The notes beneath the pieces were generated by a model. The model was not told the origin of the DNA. It saw nothing but the letters and a program-made list of their open reading frames with translations, and searched no databases. This document shows positions 33,276-41,457 of a DNA stretch of 64,000 bases, in pieces. Position 1 is the first letter of the stretch, and every line of letters starts with the position of its first letter. The translations under genes and the position numbers were made by a program. This DNA is from Luteimonas sp. FCS-9 (GTDB taxonomy: Bacteria; Pseudomonadota; Gammaproteobacteria; Xanthomonadales; Xanthomonadaceae): contig NZ_LASZ01000001.1 in assembly GCF_001014645.1 (NCBI RefSeq), positions 124,001 to 188,000 on the forward strand. Direction: 5' to 3'.

Positions 33276-35257
33276 GCTGCGAGCCTCGTCGAGCTCGCCG
33301 ATTCCAGGTTGGCCGCAACCAGTGCGCGCAGCGGCGGCGGGCTGACGCTGTTGCCGACCATCGCGACGCTGCGGCTCACCGACACCGCCCGACCATCCGC
33401 GGTACGGTCGATGATGTAGTCGGCCGGGAAGCCCTGGGCGCGGAACAGCTCACGGCGCTGCAGCATCCTCAGACCGATGTCGACGATCACGTAGGGCGTG
33501 CCGCGGATCGTGACCGTCACCAGCGCGAGCCGGTCCTTCGTCGTGATCGCGTGGGCCGGCTCCGTCAGCCCGCCCCATTGACCGCCCTCTCCGTAGTAGC
33601 GGAGCAGGAAGGCGGCGACCTGCAGAGCACCGGCTTCGTGCTCCGGGCTCAGCTGACACTCCAGCACCGCGTGATGTTCGCCGCCTGCCGACAACGTGCG
33701 GACGGGCTCGCTCGCGGCCGCGCCGACGTTGTCGCCTCGCAGCGTCACCATGTTGGCGGTGCAGAGCCGCTGCTGACTGCCGCTGGTCGAGATTGTTGAT
33801 ACCGGCTCGCCAGCGGCGCGCGGTCGCGAGGTGTTGCTGTTGGGGCCGCCGGCCGCTTGCTCGAGGAACGCGGTCAGGACGCCCAAGGCGTGGGCGGCAC
33901 CGGCCGGTCGAGCAGCGCCTGCACCGCTGGTGATCGTCGGAGCGGGCTCCTGCACGTCGGCGCCATCGCTGCCGCCGCGGAACTTGACCAGCGCGGCGGT
34001 CACGGCCGCATGCTTCTGTCCGTCGACCACGGTCCCGAGCGGCTTGCCCAGGCCCGGCACGCGCGGCGCCTGCCCGGATCGCTCCCCGTAGCCCGTTTGC
34101 ACCAGCGTCGCCGCAGCCAGCGCATGGGCGCCGCCCTTCGGCCAGGCGGTGACGACACCCAACGGGGTGTCTGCTGGCGCGATTCCAGCTGCGCTCGCGT
34201 TGGCACACTGGACCAGTGTGGGCGACACCAGTGCGCTGTCGGCCTTGGAGGTGAGCGTCTGGGTCGGTGCAGTCGTCCCGCGCTCCTGCGTCTGGCCCAT
34301 GCGGCCGCCGACGCCCACGATGAATGGCTCCGCCGCCTCCAATACGTACCGGTGGATGCCTCGCGCGATGCGGCGCAGCGTCGCGTCGGCGAGCGGCTTC
34401 GGTCGCGAGAAGATGGACGGACAACCGATCGACCAGTCGATGCAGTCGGCGGCAGTGACGTACGGATGCGCTCGGTCAGGGCCGTGCGTCGGAGCCGGCC
34501 AGATGACCGGTTCGCCGTCCCGGCGCCAGAGGCCGAACAGCCGGTCGCGGCTCGTGCCGGCGCCGTAGTCGCACGCCCGCAGGCGCTTCGCCTCGCCCAC
34601 GTAGCCGAGCCCACGCATGACACTGCAGAACCGGCGCCAGGTTCGCCCCTCGCGCCGCTTGTCAGGGATCAGGTACTGGTTCTGCACCGGCACCCGCTCG
34701 CCGCGGTCGGCCACTCGGTTGACCATGCGCGTCGCGCCGGTGTCGGGATCGACCTCCGGGACCAGGTCCAGAGTCAGGACACGACCGGTCTTGCTGCAGC
34801 GCTTGGCGACAAGCGGGCCCCACTTCTGGATCTGGTGCACGTTTTCCAGGCTGATGATGCGCGGCCGCACGGTGCCCGCCCACTTCGGCACGACCCAGGA
34901 CAGGGCACGCACCTTGCCATTCCGCGGCTGTCCGCCCTTGGCCTGGCTGAAATGCGTGCAATCCGGAGAGGCATGCAACCAGCCGACCGGCCGGCCCGCG
35001 GTCTCGCGGCGCGGGTCCGCTTCCCAAACGTCCTCGCACATGTGGCGGGTCATCGGGTGATTCGCGGCATGCAAGCTGACCGCCCACGGGTTGTGGTTGA
35101 TCGCGATGTCGACCGGCCGCCCGAGCGCTTGCTCAAGCGCGGTGCTCGCGCCGCCGCCGCCGGCGAACAGGTCCACCACGATCTCGCCCTTCCTGAGCGC
35201 GGAGACCGCCATGGTGCGCGGGATGTTGAATTCGATCTGGCGGCTTCCGTCAGCCAT
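33272..35257 (-). CDS. DNA cytosine-5 methyltransferase with repetitive insert
   Basis: 661 residues. AdoMet motif I is VVDLFAGGGGAST (28-40), the catalytic loop is ASPDCTHFS with Cys100 (in place of PPCQ), and the glutamate motif is SLENVHQI at about 146. The target-recognition part is long and made of repeated short segments of the type P-x-x-T-(I/L)-(T/S) (APTQTLTS, PAPTITSG, PVSTISTS, PVRTLSAG, PAHAITTK). The C-terminal motifs IX-X contain FPADYIID and MVGNSVSPP. It probably methylates phage DNA against host restriction. Confidence 0.92.
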   Translation of the reverse strand: MADGSRQIEFNIPRTMAVSALRKGEIVVDLFAGGGGASTALEQALGRPVDIAINHNPWAVSLHAANHPMTRHMCEDVWEADPRRETAGRPVGWLHASPDCTHFSQAKGGQPRNGKVRALSWVVPKWAGTVRPRIISLENVHQIQKWGPLVAKRCSKTGRVLTLDLVPEVDPDTGATRMVNRVADRGERVPVQNQYLIPDKRREGRTWRRFCSVMRGLGYVGEAKRLRACDYGAGTSRDRLFGLWRRDGEPVIWPAPTHGPDRAHPYVTAADCIDWSIGCPSIFSRPKPLADATLRRIARGIHRYVLEAAEPFIVGVGGRMGQTQERGTTAPTQTLTSKADSALVSPTLVQCANASAAGIAPADTPLGVVTAWPKGGAHALAAATLVQTGYGERSGQAPRVPGLGKPLGTVVDGQKHAAVTAALVKFRGGSDGADVQEPAPTITSGAGAARPAGAAHALGVLTAFLEQAAGGPNSNTSRPRAAGEPVSTISTSGSQQRLCTANMVTLRGDNVGAAASEPVRTLSAGGEHHAVLECQLSPEHEAGALQVAAFLLRYYGEGGQWGGLTEPAHAITTKDRLALVTVTIRGTPYVIVDIGLRMLQRRELFRAQGFPADYIIDRTADGRAVSVSRSVAMVGNSVSPPPLRALVAANLESASSTRLAA

Positions 35258-35687
35258 GGTTTGCCCCTGAGCAGGTGAGGCGCGGCCCGAGGACCGCGGT
35301 GGTGTGGATGGCCGGCCAGGCGGGGTGCAGGGCCGGCGGCGGGATGCGGTTGCGCGGGATGTCGCGCGGCATGGGCGGGCGATACGGCCCGACCTCGATT
35401 TGCCGCCGGACGGCTTTCTTGGCGCTCGCGCGGGACGCCCCCTCCGACAGGACTGGCGACGCCTGGGGCGGGGCCACACGCAGGACGCGACGCTCCCGAG
35501 GGCCTGAGCCGGGGACGACCTCGATGCGCTGGTCGTCGAGCAGCTTGCGCAGCGCGCGGCGCACCTCGCGCGCGGCGCTCAAGTCGTCCTGCGCGAGGAA
35601 GCGCACCACCGCAGACACCCTGATCGGCTGGCACCGACGGATGGCCTCGAGCACGCGGCGCGGCATGGATGTGCGCGCGTCAGCCAT
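35250..35687 (-). CDS. Winged-helix DNA-binding phage protein
   Basis: 145 residues. The N-terminal 60 (RRVLEAIRRCQPIRVSAVVR, then REVRRALRKLLDDQRIEVVP) form a winged helix-turn-helix of the kind used in DNA-binding regulators. The C-terminus is basic and proline-rich. Its last eight bases overlap the methyltransferase start. Starts upstream of MADARTSMPRR lead into unrelated reading. Confidence 0.6.
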   Translation of the reverse strand: MADARTSMPRRVLEAIRRCQPIRVSAVVRFLAQDDLSAAREVRRALRKLLDDQRIEVVPGSGPRERRVLRVAPPQASPVLSEGASRASAKKAVRRQIEVGPYRPPMPRDIPRNRIPPPALHPAWPAIHTTAVLGPRLTCSGANHG

Positions 35688-35901
35688 GGCCGCGCCCTCC
35701 CCTCGCCTTTTCGAGCGGGGCGCCCAGCGACGCCGCGCCGGCGTCGATCGAGACGCACAGCACGCCATCTACGACCGTTTCATAGGGCAGCTGGTACTCG
35801 TAGCCCGGGTTCGGACGCAGCTCGACCGGGTACCGGTCCTGCAGCTCGCGGGCGCGCTTGGCGTCGGCCGGCGACATCGGCTCGAAGATCTCCCGGATCA
35901 T
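35680..35901 (-). CDS. Small hypothetical phage protein
   Basis: 73 residues starting MIREIFEPMSPADAKRAREL, with a helix then a beta part (ETVVDGVLCVSIDAGAASLG) and a basic Gly/Arg end. Overlaps on both sides indicate the same operon. No family is recognised. Confidence 0.55.
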   Translation of the reverse strand: MIREIFEPMSPADAKRARELQDRYPVELRPNPGYEYQLPYETVVDGVLCVSIDAGAASLGAPLEKARGGRGHG

Positions 35902-36323
35902 TCGAGCTCGATCCGGATCGGGTAGTGATGTTCGACCTCGCGCCGCTTGAGCCGGAACACGGGTGTCTCGCGACCCTTGACGTCGACGTAGCGCACGCGG
36001 CCATCGGCCAGGAACTCGACGAAGTCGACAACCAACTTGGTGCCGCCGGGCAGATGCACCGGCGTCTGGCGCAGGAAGTAGATGACCTCGCCGGACTTCA
36101 CGCGCAGCTTGAGCCGCTGGTAGTAGGTCGCCTCGCGCTTGCTGTCGAACCGGATCCCGTCGACCACAGTGGGCACCGCGCCGTACTTGTTCCTCGGCTC
36201 GCGCGAGGCTGCCGCCGCCGGCGCGGCCGGTCGGTATCCGTGCTGACGATCGTGCAGCGCGCGCATGCCGGCCGGCATGGCGGCCGCGCTCGAGTAGCGG
36301 AGCGACCTGGGCGCCTTGCTCAT
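35898..36323 (-). CDS. DUF1064 endonuclease-like protein
   Basis: 141 residues. After a Pro/Ala-rich N-terminus comes the DUF1064 signature: NKYGAVPTVVDGIRFDSKRE, then YYQRLKLRVKSGEV, then a VDFVEF-x-ADGRVRYVDVKG segment giving Asp and Asp-x-Lys positions of a PD-(D/E)XK nuclease fold. DUF1064 proteins are phage nucleases thought to act in recombination or Holliday junction processing. Overlaps both neighbours. Confidence 0.85.
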   Translation of the reverse strand: MSKAPRSLRYSSAAAMPAGMRALHDRQHGYRPAAPAAAASREPRNKYGAVPTVVDGIRFDSKREATYYQRLKLRVKSGEVIYFLRQTPVHLPGGTKLVVDFVEFLADGRVRYVDVKGRETPVFRLKRREVEHHYPIRIELE

Positions 36324-36844
36324 GCGGATGGCACCTCCACGCCGGCACGCGCGAGGGTGTCGCGGGCGCGCGCCGTGAACTCCATGTGCTTGCGCAGCTG
36401 CTCACGCTCGAAAGCCTCGCGGTCGGCGCGCTGCTGTGCCAGGAACGCGGCGGTCATGTCCCCTACCGTCAGCATCGCCTCGGTCCGAAGGTCCACTGCC
36501 GGCGCCGAGACGCGCGGCGACGGCGCCAGGTCTTCGTCATCCGGCGGCAGCGGCATCGGGGAGCGCTCTTCACCATCTGCGGCTCGCCACATAGGGACCG
36601 ATCTGGCGTGAGCGGAAGAGTGGATAGCCGCTGTGTTCACCACTCGGCCCGTGGACCGCAAGACCCGCAGGATGCCGGCGACCTCGACGCCATCGAGGCG
36701 CGCGAAACAGGCCTTCGGATGCCCCTCGCGCATGGCGAGGGTGCCCATCGTCTCGGCCAGATCGGCCGCGCTGACCGGCCTAGTCTCCCGAGTGATGCAG
36801 TACAGCGCCAGCTCGCGCCGGTACTCGCGCAGGTCTTCGCTCAT
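36320..36844 (-). CDS. Hypothetical early phage protein with HTH-like N-terminus
   Basis: 174 residues. The first 75 (LYCITRETRPVSAADLAETM, VEVAGILRVLRSTGRVV) resemble a winged helix. A Pro-rich linker follows, and the C-terminus is helical and charged (ADREAFEREQLRKHMEFTAR). It is coupled to both neighbours. No function is assigned. Confidence 0.6.
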   Translation of the reverse strand: MSEDLREYRRELALYCITRETRPVSAADLAETMGTLAMREGHPKACFARLDGVEVAGILRVLRSTGRVVNTAAIHSSAHARSVPMWRAADGEERSPMPLPPDDEDLAPSPRVSAPAVDLRTEAMLTVGDMTAAFLAQQRADREAFEREQLRKHMEFTARARDTLARAGVEVPSA

Positions 36845-37080
36845 GACGTCCTCCGGAACGGCCGCGCGGCCGAATAGGTCGCGCAGCCCAGGCGACGCGC
36901 TTGCGCTCGGACGCTGCGCCGCGCGGCTTCGTCGCGCGCGGCGAGGCGCCGCTCGAGCTCGGCGATCGTCGTGGCACCGGCGCGGATGAGATCCGTACAG
37001 CCTCGGCTGCGGTACGCAGGAAACTCCGCTGCGATGTCCTGCAGCGCGCGGAACTCGCGACCCTCGAACAGGTAGCTCAT
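36841..37080 (-). CDS. Small hypothetical protein downstream of P
   Basis: 79 residues starting MSYLFEGREFRALQDIAAEF. It appears helical with a basic C-terminal half (RRLAARDEAARRSVRAQARR). The ATG overlaps the stop of the P-like gene. It is short and basic, perhaps nucleic-acid binding; no family recognised. Confidence 0.6.
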   Translation of the reverse strand: MSYLFEGREFRALQDIAAEFPAYRSRGCTDLIRAGATTIAELERRLAARDEAARRSVRAQARRLGCATYSAARPFRRTS

Positions 37081-37808
37081 GCGTCCGGGCCTCCGGCGGC
37101 GCGCTTCCGGTCCGGCTCGTCGACAATCGCTCCTTCCTCGGCCGCACCAGCGGGCTGCAACGCGCTGTCCAACAGCCCCGCCATGCGCTGCGCGTTCTGC
37201 AGGATCTCGGCCCGGCGGTCTGCCGAGGGCGCCGAGTACGGCTGGGCGGCGGCTTCCTCGATGGCCGCCACAGCCGGCTCGGGCAGCGCTCCGCCCCGCA
37301 GCACGTGCTCGCGGGCCACGGCATATGCCTCGGCGAGCAGCCGATCGGCATGGCGCGCGTCCGTCATGCGGTACTGGTACGGGTCGAGGTGCTCCCAGAC
37401 GAGCCGCGCGAACGGCGAGCGGACGGTGGCATCCGCGCGCAGCTCCAGGCGCAACTCCGTGAGCGTCGGCACGTCCATGCACAGCGCGCGGAACTGCCCG
37501 ATCCGCGGCGGCCATTCGGGATGGCTGAGGATGCACCGCTGCAGGCCGCGGGCGAGCTGCGGCCCGGTGATGCCGACCAGCCCCTCGCGCCAGACCTCGC
37601 CCGCCAGCGTCAGCGCGCCGTTGTCGTCCTGGGGCGCGTCGCCGTTGTCGTTCTCCCACGCCGCGCCGTACATCACGCCCATGCGCTCCCAGAGCCTACG
37701 GAGCCAGTTCGAACTGATCGCTCCCTCCGGATTCGAGGGCGTCGAGCTGGGCGTTGCGGCGCTGGATGCGCGCACTGCGGGATTCGCGAGTTGGCCGATG
37801 TGCTGCAT
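37077..37808 (-). CDS. P: Replication protein P-like (helicase loader)
   Basis: 243 residues. The central segment (LWERMGVMYGAAW, then LTLAGEVWREGLVGIT and GLQRCILSHPEWPPRIGQFR) is typical of replication protein P of lambdoid phages, which brings DnaB helicase to the origin. The start MQHIGQLANPAV overlaps the end of O by about 110 bases in another frame; a later start is also possible. Gene order O-P is as in lambda. Confidence 0.82.
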   Translation of the reverse strand: MQHIGQLANPAVRASSAATPSSTPSNPEGAISSNWLRRLWERMGVMYGAAWENDNGDAPQDDNGALTLAGEVWREGLVGITGPQLARGLQRCILSHPEWPPRIGQFRALCMDVPTLTELRLELRADATVRSPFARLVWEHLDPYQYRMTDARHADRLLAEAYAVAREHVLRGGALPEPAVAAIEEAAAQPYSAPSADRRAEILQNAQRMAGLLDSALQPAGAAEEGAIVDEPDRKRAAGGPDA

Positions 37809-38541
37809 GGGGGCTTCCGGTGGACGAGGTCGAGGCGATGGGGCGGGCACCGGATCGGTGTCGGTCGCGAGCGGTGGCGATGGCCCAGGCGAACGGCTTG
37901 CGGACGCTGGCATCGAGTGCCTCACCGACGGTGTCGGCGAGCACCTCCCCGGTGATGCCCTCGGCGATCGCCGCGAGCAGGTCGGGGTGGGACGGATTCG
38001 TGTGGCTGGCGCCAGCGGCGCGCATCAGCAGGCAGGCCCGGCCGGCCTCGGTCGGCGGGGAGATCGGCTCGGCGCGCGTGCCCGCGCCTTCTCTCTCTCC
38101 TGCTTTTAGGTTCCTTGGGTTCCGTGTCCCGTATTTGGGACTGTTTCCATCCGTATTTGGGACTGTTACCGCGCGCAACGGTCCCGATTTCGGAACAGTT
38201 CCGTTTTCGGGACTGTTAGAAATTCCCGCGACGATGGGGTCGAGCAGATCCGGCCCGGTGTGCAGCTCGTAGACGGGCACCTGGCCGGTGCGCCCGACGC
38301 GTCGACCGGTGTCCGTGATGAGACCCCAGTCGCGCAGCTTCTGGAGGCCGGACACGATGGTCTTGCGGTCCATACCGGTGACGTCTGCGATGTACGCGAT
38401 CGACGGATGGCTCAGCATCGGCACGCCGCGCCCCGGGTCTCCGTTCGCCTGGTTCGCCAGGACGAACAGCAGGTGCTTCGCCGGCGCGTTGCCCGGCGGG
38501 AGCTTGATGCGCAGCGACCAGGTGATGGCCTCATTGCTCAT
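37696..38541 (-). CDS. O: Replication initiator O-like protein containing the phage origin
   Basis: 281 residues. The N-terminal part has a helix-turn-helix (IADVTGMDRKTIVSGLQKLR at about 51-70) that would bind the iterons. A low-complexity middle is encoded by the iteron DNA itself, and the basic C-terminus would contact P. In lambda the origin lies inside O as well. Four 17-bp iterons at 38129-38217 fall in the middle of this gene, supporting the assignment. Confidence 0.85.
   Translation of the reverse strand: MSNEAITWSLRIKLPPGNAPAKHLLFVLANQANGDPGRGVPMLSHPSIAYIADVTGMDRKTIVSGLQKLRDWGLITDTGRRVGRTGQVPVYELHTGPDLLDPIVAGISNSPENGTVPKSGPLRAVTVPNTDGNSPKYGTRNPRNLKAGEREGAGTRAEPISPPTEAGRACLLMRAAGASHTNPSHPDLLAAIAEGITGEVLADTVGEALDASVRKPFAWAIATARDRHRSGARPIASTSSTGSPHAAHRPTRESRSARIQRRNAQLDALESGGSDQFELAP
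38129..38217 (-). other. Phage replication origin: four 17-bp iterons inside O
   Basis: In plus-strand orientation the copies are CCGTATTTGGGACTGTT at 38129 and again at 38151, CCGATTTCGGAACAGTT at 38184, and CCGTTTTCGGGACTGTT at 38201. The first two are identical and start 22 bp apart, and the last two start 17 bp apart. Position inside the O gene is the lambdoid arrangement. Confidence 0.85.
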
Positions 38542-38834
38542 ACCGGCGACCTGTAGTGCTGCACCGGTCCGTTGACCGCCAGCTGCCAGACGACCGTGTT
38601 CTGCCGCCGGCCCTTGCGACGAGCCGAGTCTCCGATCAGGTTCAGCGCGACGAGCGCATCCAGGTCGGCGGATACCTTGCCGGCGCTCTGCTCAGTCAAC
38701 GTCGCCAGATAGCCCAGGCCGGGGAAGCAGCAGTTCTCCTTGTCGACCAGCTGCGCCATGGCGAGGAGCACCAGCTTTCGGCCCGGGTCGCCCACCTGCT
38801 GCTGGAACGCCCACTTGGTGGCCTCCGTGCTCAC
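38538..38834 (-). CDS. Helix-turn-helix phage protein, early
   Basis: 98 residues with a GTG start. The N-terminal part (EATKWAFQQQVGDPGRKLVL, LLAMAQLVDKENCCFPGLGY) and the following TEQSAGKVSADLDALVALNL resemble the helix-turn-helix region found at the start of phage O-type proteins. It could be a second DNA-binding protein for replication or a regulator. Overlaps O and the next gene by four bases. Confidence 0.65.
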   Translation of the reverse strand: MSTEATKWAFQQQVGDPGRKLVLLAMAQLVDKENCCFPGLGYLATLTEQSAGKVSADLDALVALNLIGDSARRKGRRQNTVVWQLAVNGPVQHYRSPV

Positions 38835-39121
38835 GGCGAAATCCCGCGGCGCGCCGCTGGCGCATGGCGGCGCACGCTCTCGCCCAGCTCTTCGAGGATG
38901 GCCACGAGGCGGAACGCCGTCGAGCGGCTGCAGTCCAGGCGCGCGACCAGGTGGGCGGGGCTGATCGGCGTGCGCAGTTGGCGCGCGGTGTCGATGACGC
39001 GGCACGCAGGCACGCGATCGCAGAGCTCGGGGCGGTACTCCGGCGGGACGATGTCGTAGAGCCAGCGCGCGACCTCGATCAGTTCGCGCGACGCGCTGCC
39101 GGTGTTCGAGTGCAGCTTCAC
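38831..39121 (-). CDS. Small helix-turn-helix phage protein
   Basis: 96 residues, GTG start (VKLHSNTGSASRELIEVARW). The segment ISPAHLVARLDCSRSTAFRL is a probable helix-turn-helix. The gene is coupled at both ends by GTGA overlaps. Probably an early regulator; no family recognised. Confidence 0.6.
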   Translation of the reverse strand: MKLHSNTGSASRELIEVARWLYDIVPPEYRPELCDRVPACRVIDTARQLRTPISPAHLVARLDCSRSTAFRLVAILEELGESVRRHAPAARRGISP

Positions 39122-39729
39122 GCGACCACCCCTACCGGCCCACCGCGCAGACCTGCCTCGATGCGGTCGAGCACGGCCTGCAGGGTCGCCTTCTGGGTGA
39201 CCACCTCGGCGCCGAGCGCGCGGTACTCGCTCAGCGCTCGCCGCAGGCGAGGGATGTCCTGCGCGTCGACGACGCCGTCGGCGTTGATCTCGGCGATCGC
39301 CTGCAGCGCCTGGCCGAATTCGATCGCGACGCGGGCGGTGCACAGCAGCTGGCCAGCAATGCCAGCATCCGGTGCCCGCGCGCCGATGAACCCGTAGCGG
39401 CGCGCGAGCTCGCGTGCGCAATCGAGGCGCCAGGGCTCCGGCAACGCCTCCACCCAGGCCTCCTCCAGATCCGCCGGCAGCTTGACCGTGCCATTGCGGA
39501 ACCGCTCGATCAGCTTCGCGTTGAGCTTCTCGGCCTTGGCGATGCTGTCGGCGTCTGTGCCCGCGTGGAACTGCGTTGTGCGCTCGGCCGGGGCGACCTG
39601 GGCCATGTAGGCCTCGGCGACCGCGCTCGCGAACGACGCGTCGGTATGCCGGCTGTTGCGGATGGCATCGGTGGTGAAGCGGAAGATGACCGCGGCGCGT
39701 GGCTCGCGGTACTGACGTTCTTGCGTCAT
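39118..39729 (-). CDS. Possible CII-like regulatory protein
   Basis: 203 residues. An N-terminal acidic/helical part (FTTDAIRNSRHTDASFASAV) is followed by a segment TADSIAKAEKLNAKL-like (TDADSIAKAEKLNAKLIERF) and a LPADLEEAWVEALP region. In length and position it resembles phage regulatory CII-type (CP76/YmfL) proteins between cro and replication genes. The similarity is my impression only. GAGG lies about 9 bases upstream of the ATG. Confidence 0.5.
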   Translation of the reverse strand: MTQERQYREPRAAVIFRFTTDAIRNSRHTDASFASAVAEAYMAQVAPAERTTQFHAGTDADSIAKAEKLNAKLIERFRNGTVKLPADLEEAWVEALPEPWRLDCARELARRYGFIGARAPDAGIAGQLLCTARVAIEFGQALQAIAEINADGVVDAQDIPRLRRALSEYRALGAEVVTQKATLQAVLDRIEAGLRGGPVGVVA

Positions 39730-39933
39730 TGGCAGGGTGCCTCGGATGCGTGATCGTGGGCGGCATGGACGCTCTGCCCCGGATCGAAGGACTGACCCTC
39801 ACCGCCCTGCGGCGCTACAGCTCCCTGGACGGACTGGGGTGCGTCGTGGCCGTGCTCTGGCGGCCGCTGATCGGGTGCCGGCCCGGTGTAGGCTCGGAGG
39901 TGCGACCCACCCTCACCGGCACCGGAGACCGGC
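39730..39933. other. Region without a clear gene
   Basis: About 200 bases between the CII-like gene (leftward) and a small rightward gene. Short open frames exist but none has good sequence or a ribosome-binding site. It presumably holds the promoter of the rightward gene. Confidence 0.3.
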
Positions 39934-40236
39934 ATGGACATGGAAGACCGCGTGGAACGACTCACAGCGACGATGCTCGAGCTGAGCGGACGAACGTTCG
40001 TCGTGGATGTGCTTCTCGACACACTCATCGCGACGCACCCGATGCCGGAGCAGGTCGCCGATCTCTTCGAGCACATGCTGAGCACACAGACTCATCAGCT
40101 GATGGACGAGGGCTTCGATCTGAACGCGAGCATCGAGGGCAGTCAGGCTGTGCATCGCGCAGTGACGATGTTTGCGGACCACTACCTCCGACGAGTTCGG
40201 CTAGCCGCCGGAGAGACTCCACGATCGGACTCGTAG
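39934..40236 (+). CDS. Small hypothetical protein, rightward in early region
   Basis: 100 residues starting MDMEDRVERLTATMLELSGR, helical with acidic character. It is encoded against the direction of the leftward early operon. A minus-strand frame overlaps its second half. No family is recognised. Confidence 0.6.
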   Translation: MDMEDRVERLTATMLELSGRTFVVDVLLDTLIATHPMPEQVADLFEHMLSTQTHQLMDEGFDLNASIEGSQAVHRAVTMFADHYLRRVRLAAGETPRSDS

Positions 40237-40354
40237 CGACTGCGTTTGCCAGAGCGGCGATCGCTTCGTCTGTGGGGCGGCGGGCCCGCAGCTCGGCGCG
40301 AGTGGGGTTGTTGAGCCAGTCGCGCAGCCACAGGCGGGGGTTCCATGTGCGCAT
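40025..40354 (-). CDS. Possible early protein, antisense overlap with the 39934 gene
   Basis: 109 residues. The ATG has GGAGGT seven bases upstream. The first 60 residues (RTWNPRLWLRDWLNNPTRAE, EAIAALANAVATSPIVESLR) look like real protein. The rest reads antisense to the rightward gene and is of poor quality. It may be a truncated leftward early gene. Confidence 0.35.
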   Translation of the reverse strand: MRTWNPRLWLRDWLNNPTRAELRARRPTDEAIAALANAVATSPIVESLRRLAELVGGSGPQTSSLRDAQPDCPRCSRSDRSPRPSADESVCSACARRDRRPAPASGASR

Positions 40355-40415
40355 ATCAGACGACCTCCACAGCAACGGAATGCGGCACGCGGCCGCGAAA
40401 ACGGGAGATAAATAA

Positions 40416-40898
40416 ATGGCCGAGCTTTTGAACCGCGAGCTGCAGCGGGCACTTTTGGAGCGCCTCTACATGAGCTATCCAGCGACCCAGTACAGCTCTG
40501 AGCTTCGCGACCTCGCTGGGGAAACCGCGATCGCCGTCAACCTGGCCTACCTGGCGGAGCACGGACTGGTCGATTGCGAGGTCGGCGAGTACGGCAGGGG
40601 TGCGAAGGTCGCTACCCGGCCCAAGATCACCGCCAAGGGCGTCGACTTCCTCGCGGACGATGGCGGCCTCGGCGCGATCCTCGGCACGGTGACCGTCAAG
40701 CTGCACTCCGACACCGTGCGTGACCTGCTGATCGCCCGCGTCCGTGCATCCGACGAGCCCGACACCGTCAAGGCGCGCTTGATCGACCAGTTGAAGGCGA
40801 CGCCAGCGGTCGCGCTGGGCCAACTCACCGAGCGCGCACTGGACGCCGGGCTGCAGGCGATGCCCCGCTTCGCCGAGTGGCTGCAGGCGCAGTTCTGA
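40416..40898 (+). CDS. Winged-helix-type phage protein, rightward
   Basis: 160 residues starting MAELLNRELQRALLERLYMS. The pattern LNYLxEHGLV-like (NLAYLAEHGLVDCEVGE), then KITAKGVDFLADDGGLGAIL, is a winged-helix DNA-binding layout followed by a helical C-terminus. I recognise the type as frequent in temperate phages but know no function. It reads opposite to the early operon. Confidence 0.7.
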   Translation: MAELLNRELQRALLERLYMSYPATQYSSELRDLAGETAIAVNLAYLAEHGLVDCEVGEYGRGAKVATRPKITAKGVDFLADDGGLGAILGTVTVKLHSDTVRDLLIARVRASDEPDTVKARLIDQLKATPAVALGQLTERALDAGLQAMPRFAEWLQAQF

Positions 40899-40974
40899 TG
40901 CGCAAGACATCAGGCTTCCTCCAGACGCGGTGCGGCTACGCCTGCCCCGCTCTGGCGCGCGACGGGTGTGGTCG

Positions 40975-41319
40975 ATGAAGGCGTTTTTCCTGCACTACGA
41001 AGTCGTGCCAGCAACGCCGACGGAAGAGGTTCAAGGCGGTACCGCGGAGGTGTGCTGCCTTGCAGAAGACGTGCAAGCAGCTGACGTGCTCGCCCGAAAC
41101 CTGATCCTGAGCCAACGGTTCCTGCCTGGGCCCGCGCAAGCCGCCAGGCAGCATGCGCTTGGGCAGACGCGCGGCTTGGATGCAATCGAATCGACGCTGC
41201 TGGAGAAAGCTCGCCAGCGAACACCACCGGCAGCTCTGATGCTGACCGCGTGGGGCGCGCCACGAGAGCACGCAGAGGTTCGGCCACTGCCGATCCCAGC
41301 CGACGGAAGTAAGCACTGA
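40975..41319 (+). CDS. Hypothetical protein, rightward cassette
   Basis: 114 residues starting MKAFFLHYEVVPATPTEEVQ. Short beta strands at the N-terminus, then helices (ALGQTRGLDAIESTLLEKAR). No membrane segment or motif is seen. It belongs to the group of short rightward genes placed inside the leftward early region. Confidence 0.55.
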   Translation: MKAFFLHYEVVPATPTEEVQGGTAEVCCLAEDVQAADVLARNLILSQRFLPGPAQAARQHALGQTRGLDAIESTLLEKARQRTPPAALMLTAWGAPREHAEVRPLPIPADGSKH

Positions 41320-41457
41320 TGCGCATGTCAGGCCACCTCAACCGGTCGGCCGATGCGGTTCGCGTCGGGGTTGTCGCTCAAGAGTCCGAAGGCAAAGGCG
41401 CCGCCCTCCCTGCGATACGCTGCTGCTTCCACACGAGCAGCCCGCAAGGAGGGCGAC

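Noticed and set aside
40356-41341. Two long minus frames antisense to the 40416 and 40975 genes
   Set aside because: Only the first and last few codons look real; the middles are antisense to better rightward genes. Treated as split remnants in a finding, not as genes.
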